Origin: Achromobacter sp. MFA1 R4
Lineage (GTDB): Bacteria; Pseudomonadota; Gammaproteobacteria; Burkholderiales; Burkholderiaceae_B
Reading direction: 5' to 3'
NCBI RefSeq assembly: GCF_900156745.1
Contig: NZ_LT707065.1
Coordinates: 1,488,001 to 1,552,000 of the forward strand
DNA length: 64,000 nucleotides
Position numbers and translations under genes: made by a program. The notes under the pieces were generated by a model. That model saw only the letters and a list, made by a program, of their open reading frames with translations, ran no database searches and was not told the origin of the DNA. Of this stretch, positions 10,522 to 19,052 are shown piece after piece. The stretch's first letter is position 1, and every line of letters begins with the position of its first letter.

Positions 10522-10540
10522 CAGGATCCCCGAGATCCTG
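10522..10540 (+). promoter_or_regulatory. Hairpin directly upstream of the 10542 start codon
   Basis: A 7-bp inverted repeat (CAGGATC / GATCCTG, loop CCCGA) ends one base before the ATG at 10542. Its left arm contains AGGA, the only Shine-Dalgarno-like bases nearby, so folding would hide the ribosome site. Seen in sequence; a regulatory role is inference. Confidence 0.4.
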
Positions 10541-10541
10541 A

Positions 10542-11183
10542 ATGAATCAAGCCACCGCAAGACCCGCCTCCCGACCGGGCGCATGGGCAGGCCGACTGGC
10601 CGCCTATCTGGGCCTGGCAATCACGGCGGCCAGCGCAATGGCGCTGGCCGCCGACCCGTATGCGGACTTCCTCCACGGGGCGCACGTCGGCATGTGGGCA
10701 GGCATGCTGCTCTTCGCGCCCGCCGCCTGTTATCTGGCATTTGCCAGACTGGGACGCCGACCCTGGCTAGCCGCCTGGGTCGGCTTTCTGTTGCCCCTGG
10801 TGTGCTGGCCCCTGTACTTCCAGCAGCGATTCGCCACGCCTGACGCTGACCAGGTCTACGACTACTGGGTGCTCGAAAGCGTCGAGTACCTGCCCATCAA
10901 GCGTTGGGCCACGCGCCGCCAGCACCTGGACCATGCGGGCGCGCTCGTGTGGGGACACTACATCGCCCAGGAGACGCGCAGGGTTCCGGTCGACACTGAC
11001 GGAAGGCCGGTAGCCGAAGACACCCCTTGGCAGCACGCGTCCCATCAGTCCTGGACGTGCCCGGTCTGGAACGTGACGTACCTCGGGCCGTTCGTCGTGA
11101 CCCACCATCACTGGACGACGCGGTACCTGCCCAACCACCGCGAACTCCCCGTGGATCTTGCAGGCTGCACGCGCGACGAGTGA
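10542..11183 (+). CDS. Membrane protein of unknown function
   Basis: A 213-residue protein I do not recognise. The first part has three hydrophobic segments (about residues 20-36, 48-66 and 74-92). After this comes a soluble region of about 120 residues rich in Trp, His and Tyr, including THHHWTTRYLP near the end, and two cysteines (in WTCPVW and AGCTRDE). No signal peptide with a clear cleavage site. It stands alone: E3 ends 121 bases upstream on the same strand and the LysR gene converges from the other side. Codon use is a little less GC-extreme in the C-terminal half. The ATG is preceded by a hairpin that could mask the ribosome site. Confidence 0.6.
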   Translation: MNQATARPASRPGAWAGRLAAYLGLAITAASAMALAADPYADFLHGAHVGMWAGMLLFAPAACYLAFARLGRRPWLAAWVGFLLPLVCWPLYFQQRFATPDADQVYDYWVLESVEYLPIKRWATRRQHLDHAGALVWGHYIAQETRRVPVDTDGRPVAEDTPWQHASHQSWTCPVWNVTYLGPFVVTHHHWTTRYLPNHRELPVDLAGCTRDE

Positions 11184-11232
11184 TGCGCCTGGAGTGATGT
11201 GCCTGGATTGTTGTGCCTGGATTGATGCGCCC
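11181..11232. repeat. Tandem repeat, 14-bp period, about 3.7 units
   Basis: Units TGATGCGCCTGGAG, TGATGTGCCTGGAT, TGTTGTGCCTGGAT and a partial TGATGCGCCC follow one another. The first TGA is the stop codon of the 10542 gene. The array fills much of the 83-base gap between that gene and the convergent LysR gene. It is too short and lacks spacers, so it is not CRISPR; replication slippage is the simplest origin. Confidence 0.8.
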
Positions 11233-11266
11233 AAGAAGTGGCGGGACGGCGCGCCTCGCGCCAGCC

Positions 11267-12148
11267 TCAAATCCTTTCCACGTAGAAATCCAGGAAACAC
11301 GCAATGCGCCGCGAAAGCTGCGTGTTGCGGTGATAGACGGCGTGCATGGGCTGCAGCTGATCGGTGTATTCGCTTTCCATCACCTTCACCAGGCGGCCAG
11401 CCTGGATGTCCTCCCGCACCACGAAATCCGACAGGCAGGCGATGCCCACGCCGCGCAACGCAAGCTGCCGCTGCGTCTCGCCGCTGGACGTGGCGAGCGT
11501 CGGCGTCGCCTGGTAGCTGGTGCCGCCGGCATGGCGCAGCGGCCACGCATTCAGGCTTTCCGGCTGGGTGAAGCCCAGCAGCTCATGATCCGCCAGATCC
11601 TCCACCGTCCTGGGCACGCCGCGCCGGGCCAGGTAGTCCGGACTGGCCATCAGCCAGCGCGGAGATGGGCGAAACACACGCGCATGCAGGGTGGAATCCG
11701 TCAACGGCCCCATGCGCAGCGCGACATCGGTGCGATGCTCCATCAGATCCACGATGCGGTCGTTGCTGGTCAGTTCCAGCGAGATCTCGGGATAGGCTTG
11801 CCGGAACTCGGCAACGTGCGGCACCACGCAGTGCAGCATCACCGGCACCGACGCATCCACGCGCAGGCGGCCGGCCGGGCGTTGATGCACCATGCGCATG
11901 CACTCCTCGGCCTCTTCAAGCGCGGCCACGATCTGGCGCGCCTTGGGCAGGAAATGCCGGCCTTCTTCGGTCAGCTCCATGCGGCGCGTGGTCCGGTTGA
12001 GCAGCGTGACGCCCAGGTCTTCCTCCAGCCGATGCAGGCCGCGGCTGACTCCCGACGCGGTCTGGCCGAGCATTTCGGCGGCGGCGCTCAGCGAACCGGC
12101 GTCGACCACGCCCAGGAAAAGACGCAAGGCTTCGGAGTTCAGGGACAT
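11267..12148 (-). CDS. LysR-family transcriptional regulator
   Basis: A 293-residue regulator of normal LysR length. N-terminal winged helix-turn-helix at about residues 3-62 (SLSAAAEMLGQTASGVSRGLHRLEEDLGV as the helical core, RTTRRMELTEEGRHF as the wing), then a substrate-binding domain. The phrase TASGVSRGLHRLE and the region LRVDASVPVMLHCVVPHVAEF place it with the CrgA/DsdC-like group that often controls oxidoreductase genes. No divergent partner is present: the hipA gene lies directly upstream on the same strand, 19 bases away, so its target cannot be inferred from context. Confidence 0.92.
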   Translation of the reverse strand: MSLNSEALRLFLGVVDAGSLSAAAEMLGQTASGVSRGLHRLEEDLGVTLLNRTTRRMELTEEGRHFLPKARQIVAALEEAEECMRMVHQRPAGRLRVDASVPVMLHCVVPHVAEFRQAYPEISLELTSNDRIVDLMEHRTDVALRMGPLTDSTLHARVFRPSPRWLMASPDYLARRGVPRTVEDLADHELLGFTQPESLNAWPLRHAGGTSYQATPTLATSSGETQRQLALRGVGIACLSDFVVREDIQAGRLVKVMESEYTDQLQPMHAVYHRNTQLSRRIACFLDFYVERI

Positions 12149-12167
12149 GGTTTAGCGCTCCTTGCGG

Positions 12168-13523
12168 CTAATTCGCCAGCCTGTCGGCCGCCGTCTGCAA
12201 GCCGTCCAGGATACTGTCGGCCACGTGCTGGGGGAATTCCGGGGGCAATATCGCGCGGACACGACGCACGACATCGGGCGTGCGCGACACCAGATCGTCG
12301 ACCACCGCCTCCGCCCCGCGGCCGTCGGGCGTCACGACGCCGTGTTCGGTCCCCACGGCAAGCCAGTGCCGCCTGAGAATATCGCGCATGACCCAGTGGG
12401 CGTTCTTTGTTCGCACGGCCATGGCCATGCGTGCCTTGAACGGCGACAGCTGGTTGGCGCCGGTACCGATGACGGGATAGGCGGACAGTACGTCATACAG
12501 CGGCGTGAGCTCGTACGCACCGCCGGGACGCAGGAAAATGCTGAAGTTTTTTGCGTGGCCATCCGTGGCGCGCAGCATCCAGAACAGGACCTGCGACTGG
12601 AAAAAAATGCGCCGGTCCCGATCAGGCTGGCGCGAGGTGCCTAGCAGTTTCATGATGCTGCGCACGCCAGGCCCGCCGTCGGATTCGTACTTCAAATGCG
12701 GCGGCGTTCCCGTGGCCTGGCACATGTCTTCCTGCGGCAACCGGATCAGCCAGCGCTTGCCATCATCGTCACGCCACCACGTCCGGTCGAACCGCTCGAC
12801 CGCCAGCACCTTCATGTCCTCGAACATCAACGGCTGGGTGCGGGCCACCGGCAGCCCATAAGCATGGAGGATCTCGGAACACAGCCACTCGTTCTCTACC
12901 GAGTGGCTCATGTCGAACTTCAAGTTGCCGACGAGGCCGAGCGGCATCTTGAAGATATGCGTCGTCGGCGTGGCGCCGTGAGGCCTGCACCAGCGGCCAT
13001 CGAGCCACAGCATGGCCGTCTTTTCCTGCGCCCCGGCGATCGAGATGCGGAACCCGTCATCGTCGTCCGCATTGCGGCCGGCCAAGGGTCCGGCCGTCAG
13101 GGTGCCGCGCAGCGCCTGAGCCACTTGCGCATCGCTGAGCGCAATGGCGTCGACCTGCGTCACGGGCCCAGGCGCGACGCCGCGGGGCATGACCTGAACA
13201 GCGCCCACACAATCCCGGCCAACTTCGGCCAACAACGAGAACGCATCGGTGGAACCCACCTGGAACCGCCGTGCGACACGTTCGCGAATGTTCTGGCTGT
13301 CGGGCAGCAGGTTCTCGAAATAGCTGCGCACGGCTTGCCCCCGATGCGGCGGGTTGCCCGGCGTGAAGGGGAGCGACAGCGAGAGCGGCCGCCCCCGGTC
13401 GGAGGCGACCCATGCCGCGTCGTATTGGAGGCTCTCGCCAATCTGGGGCTGAACGCTCCAGACGCCCACGAAGTCCCCGTTCATCCAGAGATCCAGCGCG
13501 CGGTGGTGCGAACGTCGGCCCAT
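12168..13523 (-). CDS. hipA: HipA-type serine/threonine kinase toxin
   Basis: A 451-residue protein matching full-length HipA. The ATG at 13523 lies two bases after the hipB stop; a TTG at 13532 is an alternative. Order of features: N-terminal HipA subdomain with LPFTPG and FENLLPDS, the P-loop ISIAGAQEKTAML (Ser161 corresponds by eye to the autophosphorylated Ser150 of E. coli HipA), THIFKMPLG, and the catalytic loop DGHAKNF (Asp321, Asn326) followed by LTPLYDVLS as the metal-binding segment. All catalytic residues are kept, so it is probably active. In E. coli HipA phosphorylates GltX and causes growth arrest and persistence; the same target here is inference. Confidence 0.93.
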   Translation of the reverse strand: MGRRSHHRALDLWMNGDFVGVWSVQPQIGESLQYDAAWVASDRGRPLSLSLPFTPGNPPHRGQAVRSYFENLLPDSQNIRERVARRFQVGSTDAFSLLAEVGRDCVGAVQVMPRGVAPGPVTQVDAIALSDAQVAQALRGTLTAGPLAGRNADDDDGFRISIAGAQEKTAMLWLDGRWCRPHGATPTTHIFKMPLGLVGNLKFDMSHSVENEWLCSEILHAYGLPVARTQPLMFEDMKVLAVERFDRTWWRDDDGKRWLIRLPQEDMCQATGTPPHLKYESDGGPGVRSIMKLLGTSRQPDRDRRIFFQSQVLFWMLRATDGHAKNFSIFLRPGGAYELTPLYDVLSAYPVIGTGANQLSPFKARMAMAVRTKNAHWVMRDILRRHWLAVGTEHGVVTPDGRGAEAVVDDLVSRTPDVVRRVRAILPPEFPQHVADSILDGLQTAADRLAN

Positions 13524-13525
13524 GG

Positions 13526-13786
13526 CTACCAATCCGGCGTGGCCGATGCTTTGGACGCGGAGGACGTTGCACGTTGGCGCAACACGACTTCCACGCCCAG
13601 GATGCCGAGAATCTCCAGCAACCTGTCAGCGCCAAGCTTGCCGGCGTTGCGCTCAAACGCCGAAAGCGTTTGCTGCGTGACGCCCAGACGCAGGGCAGCC
13701 GCAGCCTGGGTCAGGCCAGCCTGTTTGCGGAAGGCCCGGAGCAAGGCGGGAAGCTGGTCCGCCGTGCGGACGATGAAGTCGGACAT
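13526..13786 (-). CDS. hipB: HipB-type antitoxin, XRE-family DNA-binding protein
   Basis: An 86-residue protein with one Cro/C1 helix-turn-helix (AGLTQAAAALRLGVTQQTLSAFER, described here by residues about 24-47; the key recognition helix is VTQQTLSAF). The ATG at 13786 is chosen over a longer reading because the upstream part overlaps promoter-like, AT-rich DNA with dyads, and AAGGG precedes this ATG. The C-terminal tail (ATSSASKASATPDW) is Ser/Ala-rich and probably disordered, as in E. coli HipB, where the tail promotes Lon cleavage. It should neutralise HipA and repress its own promoter through the dyads at 13832-13883. Confidence 0.92.
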   Translation of the reverse strand: MSDFIVRTADQLPALLRAFRKQAGLTQAAAALRLGVTQQTLSAFERNAGKLGADRLLEILGILGVEVVLRQRATSSASKASATPDW

Positions 13787-13814
13787 GCCAACCCTTGATG
13801 GTGGAGGTTTACAG

Positions 13815-13883
13815 ATTCTAGGTTGTAAAACTGAAATACGCAATGTAGGCTGTATTTCATGAATACAATTTATACGCTGTATT
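13815..13883 (-). promoter_or_regulatory. Predicted hipBA promoter and operator array
   Basis: On the minus strand a -35 TTGCGT (13843-13838) and a -10 TAGAAT (13820-13815) are 17 bases apart, 29 bases from the hipB start. Overlapping and upstream are inverted repeats: TGAAATAC (13832-13839) with GTATTTCA (13852-13859), and AATACA (13862-13867) with TGTATT (13878-13883). The dyad centres are 27 bp apart. TGTATT at 13851-13856 also pairs with AATACA at 13862-13867, so half-sites alternate regularly. The region is markedly AT-rich against its surroundings. Binding by HipB is inferred. Confidence 0.7.
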
Positions 13884-13929
13884 TTCACATTACAGCCCGG
13901 AACCTGTAAGCGGAATATGCCTTCCAAAG

Positions 13930-13956
13930 AAAAAAGCGGCGCACGAAGTGCGCCGC
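13930..13956 (-). terminator. Rho-independent terminator of ilvD
   Basis: A perfect 9-bp stem (GCGGCGCAC / GTGCGCCGC) with a three-base loop, followed on the minus strand by six U residues (13935-13930). It lies 28 bases after the ilvD stop. The plus-strand side has only three T, so it works mainly for ilvD. Confidence 0.92.
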
Positions 13957-13983
13957 CTTTCACATCAACCCGCCATCAAACGA

Positions 13984-15852
13984 TCAGCGCTTGCCCTTCA
14001 GCTTGAGCTGCGACAGATCGCGCACCGCGCCGCGATCCGCCGACGTGGCCAACGCGGCATAGGCCTGCAGCGCCTGCGACACCACGCGTTCGCGGCCCAC
14101 CGGCTCCCAGCCGTCGGCGCGCGCGTCCATCGCGGCGCGGCGGCGGGCCAGTTCGTCATCAGACACGGCAAGGTGGATCTTGCGGTTGGGGATGTCGATC
14201 TCGATCGTGTCGCCTTCTTCGACCAGGCCGATGGTGCCGCCTTCGGCCGCTTCCGGCGAGGCGTGGCCGATGACCAGACCCGACGAGCCGCCCGAGAAGC
14301 GGCCATCGGTGAAGAGCGCGCAGGTCTTGCCCAGGCCCTTGGACTTCAGGTAGGACGTGGGATACAGCATTTCCTGCATGCCGGGGCCGCCCTTGGGGCC
14401 TTCGTAGCGGATCACCACCACGTCGCCCGCGACGACCTTGTCGCCCAGGATGCCTTCGACGGCGTCGTCCTGGCTTTCGAAGACGCGCGCGCGGCCCGTG
14501 AAGACCCACTGCGACTCGTCCACGCCGGCCGTCTTCACGATGCAGCCCTTTTCCGCCAGGTTGCCGTACAGCACGGCCAGGCCGCCGTCCTTGGAATAGG
14601 CGTTTTCCTTGCTGCGGATGCAACCCGTCTTGCGGTCGGTGTCCAGCGTCAGGAACGTGGCGTCCTGGCTGAAGGCCACCGTGGTCGGGATGCCGCCGGG
14701 CGCCGCGCGGTAGAACTTCTGCGCGGCTTCGCCGGCGCCGCCGGCCACGTCCCATTGCTGGATGGCGTTGCCCAGCGTGCCGCTGTGCACGTTGCCGCAG
14801 GACAGGTCCAGCAGATCGGCGCGCGCCAGTTCACCCAGGATGCCCAGGATACCGCCGGCGCGGTGCACGTCTTCGATGTGGTACTTGTCGGTGGCGGGCG
14901 CCGCCTTGCACAGGCACGGCACCTTGCGCGAGATGCGGTCGATGTCGGCCATGGTGAAGTCCACGCCGGCTTCCTGCGCGGCGGCCAACAGGTGCAGCAC
15001 GGTGTTGGTGGAACCGCCCATCGCCACGTCCAGCGCCATCGCGTTCTGGAACGCGCTCTTGGTGGCGATGCTGCGCGGCAGGACGGATTCGTCTTCTTCG
15101 ACGTAGTAGCGGCGGCACAGGTCCACGACCAGGCGGCCGGCCTGCTCGAACAGGCCCTTGCGCCACGCGTGCGTGGCGACGATGGTGCCGTTGCCCGGCA
15201 GCGCCAGGCCGATGGCTTCGGTCAGGCAGTTCATCGAGTTCGCGGTGAACATGCCGGAACAGGAGCCGCAGGTCGGGCACGCGCTGCGCTCGACTTCGGC
15301 CACCTCGGCGTCCGACACGTTGGGGTCGGCGGCCTTGATCATGGCGTCGACGAGGTCGATCTTGGCGATGACCTTGCCGTCGGTGGGCGACTTGACCTTG
15401 CCCGCTTCCATCGGACCGCCCGACACGAAGACGACCGGGATATTCAGGCGCATGGCGGCCATCAGCATCCCCGGGGTGATCTTGTCGCAGTTGGAGATGC
15501 AGACCATGGCGTCGGCGCAGTGCGCGTTGACCATGTACTCCACCGAGTCCGCGATCAGCTCGCGCGAGGGCAGCGAATACAGCATGCCGCCGTGACCCAT
15601 GGCGATGCCATCGTCCACGGCGATGGTGTTGAATTCCTTGGCGACGCCGCCGGCGGCCTCGATTTCCTTGGCCACCAGCGCGCCCAGGTCGCGCAGGTGC
15701 ACGTGGCCCGGGACGAACTGCGTGAACGAGTTCACCACGGCGATGATCGGCTTGCCGAAGTCGCCATCCTTCATGCCGGTGGCGCGCCAGAGGGCGCGGG
15801 CGCCGGCCATGTTGCGGCCGTGGGTCGAAGTGCGGGAACGGTAGTGCGGCAT
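13984..15852 (-). CDS. ilvD: Dihydroxy-acid dehydratase
   Basis: A 622-residue enzyme of the isoleucine/valine pathway that converts 2,3-dihydroxy-3-methyl acids to 2-oxo acids. The iron-sulfur ligands are seen in [10 protein letters not shown] and [17 protein letters not shown], and the substrate/Mg2+ region in [19 protein letters not shown]. The C-terminal phrases [20 protein letters not shown] are characteristic. Length is that of the long (IlvD of E. coli) subgroup. It stands alone with its own terminator. Confidence 0.97.
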   Translation of the reverse strand: MPHYRSRTSTHGRNMAGARALWRATGMKDGDFGKPIIAVVNSFTQFVPGHVHLRDLGALVAKEIEAAGGVAKEFNTIAVDDGIAMGHGGMLYSLPSRELIADSVEYMVNAHCADAMVCISNCDKITPGMLMAAMRLNIPVVFVSGGPMEAGKVKSPTDGKVIAKIDLVDAMIKAADPNVSDAEVAEVERSACPTCGSCSGMFTANSMNCLTEAIGLALPGNGTIVATHAWRKGLFEQAGRLVVDLCRRYYVEEDESVLPRSIATKSAFQNAMALDVAMGGSTNTVLHLLAAAQEAGVDFTMADIDRISRKVPCLCKAAPATDKYHIEDVHRAGGILGILGELARADLLDLSCGNVHSGTLGNAIQQWDVAGGAGEAAQKFYRAAPGGIPTTVAFSQDATFLTLDTDRKTGCIRSKENAYSKDGGLAVLYGNLAEKGCIVKTAGVDESQWVFTGRARVFESQDDAVEGILGDKVVAGDVVVIRYEGPKGGPGMQEMLYPTSYLKSKGLGKTCALFTDGRFSGGSSGLVIGHASPEAAEGGTIGLVEEGDTIEIDIPNRKIHLAVSDDELARRRAAMDARADGWEPVGRERVVSQALQAYAALATSADRGAVRDLSQLKLKGKR

Positions 15853-16026
15853 GATCTGTCTCGGGCTGGTGCTGTTAGCTTGGGCGGCAAAACGGTAAAT
15901 AATACGCTGGATCCGGGGCCGGCCGCCTCGCGGCCGCCCTGAAAAGGACGATTGGCCGTCAGGCGGACGCCACGCCGCGCACTGCCCAAGCGCTGGCCGG
16001 CGCGGCCGGCCCCGCGCGCTGCCGCA

Positions 16027-16926
16027 TCACGGGGTGCGGGGCCGCAGCGCCAGCAACGCGTCCTGCAGGTGTCGCAACCCGCGGCTGAGCGGCTTGTCGC
16101 GGCGCAGGACGATGGCCAGGTCGCGCGACTGGCGCGGCGTCAGGGTCCGCACCGCCAGCGCCTCGCGCCGGCCCGCGCCCGATACGGCCAGTCCAGGCAG
16201 CACCGCGCACCCCAGCCCCGCCCCGACGATCTCCTTCATCGCTTCCGTGCTGCCCAGCTCCATGATCGGCTTGGCCGCCACGCCCGCGGCCTCGAACCAG
16301 TCGTCCACGAGCCGCCGCGTGCGCGCGCCGGGCTCGAACAGCACGAGCGGCAGCCGCGCCAGCGACTGCGGCGTCACGACCTCGGGAATGGCGGCGGCGT
16401 CGCGCGCCGGGAAGATCGCCACGAACTCGTCTTCCATCACGGTCGTCACCTGGAACATGCGGCCCGGCGCGGGCAGCGTGATCAGGACGATGTCCAGCGT
16501 ATTGGCCTCCAGCCCGCGCAGCATGTCCGCCGTATTGCCCGTGCTGGCCACGATATCCAGTGCCGGAAACCGCTGGCGCAGGTCGGCCAGCACCGGCGGC
16601 AGCAGATAGGTGCAGGCCGTGGCCCCCGTGCCCAGCCGGATGCGCCCGGACACCTGCGACGCATGCGCGGTCATGGCCTGTTCGGCCTGCGCCAGCGCGC
16701 CGTCGATCACGCGGATATGGGCCAGCAATTCCAGCCCCGCCGCCGTCGGTCCCGCGCGCCTTCCCACCCGCTCCACCAGCTTCAGTCCGAAGCGCCGCTC
16801 AAGCTGCCGGATCTGCAGGCTGACCGCCGGCTGCGTCACCCCGCCCCGCTCGGCGGCGGCGGAGAAACTGCCCAGTTCGACGACCTGCGCGAATGTGCGC
16901 AAATGGTCCAGGTTCAGGCCACGCAT
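16027..16926 (-). CDS. LysR-family transcriptional regulator
   Basis: A 299-residue LysR protein. DNA-binding domain at residues 1-60 (DHLRTFAQVVELGSFSAAAE, TQPAVSLQIRQLERRFG, then ERVGRRAGPTAAG). The effector domain includes LGTGATACTYLLPPVLADLR, a pattern seen in CysB/CbbR-like members that follow catabolic or transport genes. It is divergent from the GNAT/MFS pair, with 158 bases between the starts and a LysR-type dyad at 16947-16961, so those two genes are its likely targets. Confidence 0.93.
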   Translation of the reverse strand: MRGLNLDHLRTFAQVVELGSFSAAAERGGVTQPAVSLQIRQLERRFGLKLVERVGRRAGPTAAGLELLAHIRVIDGALAQAEQAMTAHASQVSGRIRLGTGATACTYLLPPVLADLRQRFPALDIVASTGNTADMLRGLEANTLDIVLITLPAPGRMFQVTTVMEDEFVAIFPARDAAAIPEVVTPQSLARLPLVLFEPGARTRRLVDDWFEAAGVAAKPIMELGSTEAMKEIVGAGLGCAVLPGLAVSGAGRREALAVRTLTPRQSRDLAIVLRRDKPLSRGLRHLQDALLALRPRTP

Positions 16927-16946
16927 GACTCAATCCAAAGTTTTTC

Positions 16947-16961
16947 TTATGAAAATCATAA
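16947..16961. promoter_or_regulatory. Candidate LysR binding dyad
   Basis: TTATG-N5-CATAA, a T-N11-A type inverted repeat, lies 21 bases upstream of the LysR start in an AT-rich stretch of the divergent region. LysR proteins bind such dyads at their own promoters. Assignment to the 16027 regulator is inferred from position. Confidence 0.6.
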
Positions 16962-17084
16962 TAGACCAAAGCTTTATTAATGAAATGGCTTGGCTCACAC
17001 TGGCGCATGTCCGTAAGAAATCCAGACGGACCGATCCTGAATCGCCCTTTCACCGCTCAATCCGCACTGACCCGCCGGCCGCCC

Positions 17085-17630
17085 ATGTCGCCCCATTCGC
17101 CCACCGTCCTCATCCGCGACAGCGCGGAAGCCGATCTGCCCGCCATCAAGACCATCTACGCGCACCACGTGGAGCACGGCACCGCCTCGTTCGAACTCGA
17201 GCCGCCCTCCATCGCCGAGATGCGCCAGCGCCGCGCCGGCGTCCTGGAAAAGGAAATGCCCTACCTGGTCGCTGAAATCAACGGCGAAGTCGTGGGCTAC
17301 GCCTATGTCACGCCGTACCGCCCCCGCCCGGCCTACCGGCACACCGTCGAAGACTCCGTCTACGTCAAGGCCGGCCGCGCCGGGCTGGGCATCGGCGGCA
17401 AGCTGCTCGCCGAGCTGATCGCGCGCTGCACGGCCGCCGGGTGGCGCCAGATGCTGGCCGTGGTCGGCGACAGCCGCAACGCCGCCTCGCTCGCCCTGCA
17501 CGCCAGCCAGGGCTTTCATCCGGTTGGCACGCTGCGGTCAGTGGGTCACAAACACGGCGAGTGGCGCGACACCGTCCTCATGCAGCGCAGCCTGGGCGAA
17601 GGCGACACCACGCCGCCGCAGCGGCCATGA
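17085..17630 (+). CDS. GNAT acetyltransferase, phosphinothricin/methionine-sulfoximine N-acetyltransferase type
   Basis: A 181-residue acetyltransferase. The family features are IRDSAEADLPAIKTIYAHHV at the N-terminus, the conserved RHTVEDSVYVKAG and the acetyl-CoA loop AGLGIGGKLL (Q/R-x-x-G-x-G/A pattern), then SLALHASQGFHPVGTL. This is the arrangement of the Pat/MnaT group that acetylates phosphinothricin and methionine sulfoximine. The ATG at 17085 is preferred over in-frame starts at 16980 and 17007, which fall close to the LysR promoter. Its stop overlaps the MFS start. An acetyltransferase with an exporter suggests detoxification of an amino-acid analogue. Confidence 0.88.
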   Translation: MSPHSPTVLIRDSAEADLPAIKTIYAHHVEHGTASFELEPPSIAEMRQRRAGVLEKEMPYLVAEINGEVVGYAYVTPYRPRPAYRHTVEDSVYVKAGRAGLGIGGKLLAELIARCTAAGWRQMLAVVGDSRNAASLALHASQGFHPVGTLRSVGHKHGEWRDTVLMQRSLGEGDTTPPQRP

Positions 17631-18865
17631 TCCGAGCGCGCGCCGTCGTCTGCCTGGGTCTGACCCAGCTCGTCGGCTGGGGCGTCACCTTCTACCTGAT
17701 CGGCGCCCTGGGTCCGGCCATGAGCGCCGACCTGGGCTGGAACACCGCCACCGTCTACGGCGGCTTCTCGGCCGCCATCGTCGTGATGGCGCTGGTCTCG
17801 CCCGCCGCGGGCGCTGCGGTGGACCGCTGGGGCGGCCACCTCGTCATGCCCGCCGGCGCCGTGCTGTCCGCCTTGGGCTGCGCCCTGCTTGCCATCACGC
17901 ACACGCACGTCCTCTACTTCGCGGCCTGGGCGGCGCTGGGCGTCGGCATGCGCCTGTGCCTGTACGACGCCGCTTTCGCGGCCCTCGCCCGCGCGGCCGG
18001 CCCCGCCGCGCGCCGGCCCATGTCGCAGATCACCCTGTTCGGCGGCCTGGCGTCCACCGTCATGTGGCCCGTCGGCCACTTCCTTGCCGAATGGCTCGGC
18101 TGGCGCGGCGCCGCCTTGTGCTATGCCGCGTTCGCGCTCGCCACCCTTCCCCTCTACCTGGCCCTGCCGCGCCGCCGCTACACCGCCCCCACCGCCGCCC
18201 CCGGCACAACCGCCACCGGCCTGACGCGCACCGCGCGCGAACGCCGCCTCGCCGGCATCCTGTACGCCGTCATGGCCATGCTGACGAACTTCCTGGCCGC
18301 CGGCAACGCCGCCCACCTTTTCTCCCTGCTCACCGGCCTGGGGCTGGCCGCCGCGGCCGCCGTCAGCGTGGCCGCCCTGTGGGGCATCGGCCAGTTCGCC
18401 GCTCGTCTGGGGGATGTCCTCGTGGGCGCCCGCCTGCACCCCTTGACCCTCAACCTGGCGGTGGGCATTGCGCTGCCGCTCTGCTTTCTGCTGCCCTTGA
18501 TTCCCGGCGGCCACCTGTACGCCACCGCCGCCTACACCCTGCTCTACGGCGCCTGCAACGGCCTCATGACCATCACGCGCGGCACCCTGCCTTTGGCCCT
18601 CTTCGACTTCCGCAGCTATGGGGTGCTGGTCGGCTCCCTGCTGATCCCCAGCTTCCTGCTCACGGCCGCCGCGCCCGTCGCCTACGCGTTCATCATCGAA
18701 TGGCAGGGCGCACGCGCCGCCCTGCTGATTTCCGCCACGCTCGCCGCCTTCATCGCGGCCGCGGCCATTGCGTTGAGATGGAAGTTCATTGGGCGGGTGA
18801 ATGAGGGGACGCAGGCAGAAGGCCAAGCGCGCGGCGACGCGGCTGCGGCGCAAGACACGGTGTGA
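17627..18865 (+). CDS. Major facilitator superfamily transporter
   Basis: A 412-residue membrane protein with about 12 hydrophobic segments and a central loop near residues 185-205 (RRRYTAPTAAP...). The loop between helices 2 and 3 reads GAAVDRWGGH, a form of the MFS motif A. The ATG at 17627 overlaps the stop of the acetyltransferase gene, so the two are co-translated. The C-terminal tail is charged (EGTQAEGQARGD). The direction is probably export, inferred from the acetyltransferase partner and divergent LysR; the substrate is unknown. Confidence 0.88.
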   Translation: MIRARAVVCLGLTQLVGWGVTFYLIGALGPAMSADLGWNTATVYGGFSAAIVVMALVSPAAGAAVDRWGGHLVMPAGAVLSALGCALLAITHTHVLYFAAWAALGVGMRLCLYDAAFAALARAAGPAARRPMSQITLFGGLASTVMWPVGHFLAEWLGWRGAALCYAAFALATLPLYLALPRRRYTAPTAAPGTTATGLTRTARERRLAGILYAVMAMLTNFLAAGNAAHLFSLLTGLGLAAAAAVSVAALWGIGQFAARLGDVLVGARLHPLTLNLAVGIALPLCFLLPLIPGGHLYATAAYTLLYGACNGLMTITRGTLPLALFDFRSYGVLVGSLLIPSFLLTAAAPVAYAFIIEWQGARAALLISATLAAFIAAAAIALRWKFIGRVNEGTQAEGQARGDAAAAQDTV

Positions 18866-19052
18866 GGGGCTGGCGCGCAAGACCCTGCCTGCATTCCATG
18901 TCCAAGCGAAGCGCATAGGACGGCGCCTAGTTTCAGCACGCGCCAACTCGGGTAGGCTGGATCGGGAGCTACGCCTCGACAGTCAAGCAGATCGCGCAAG
19001 AATCGATACTGGACGTCATCTTGAATGCAATGCGCACATCAGCGTCCCGCCA

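Noticed and set aside
11181-11232. CRISPR-like repeat
   Set aside because: Units are contiguous, 14 bp and without spacers; no cas genes are in the window.
18801-19052. N-terminal extension of the LprI-like protein
   Set aside because: It overlaps the MFS gene, is Arg-rich and would bury the signal peptide.
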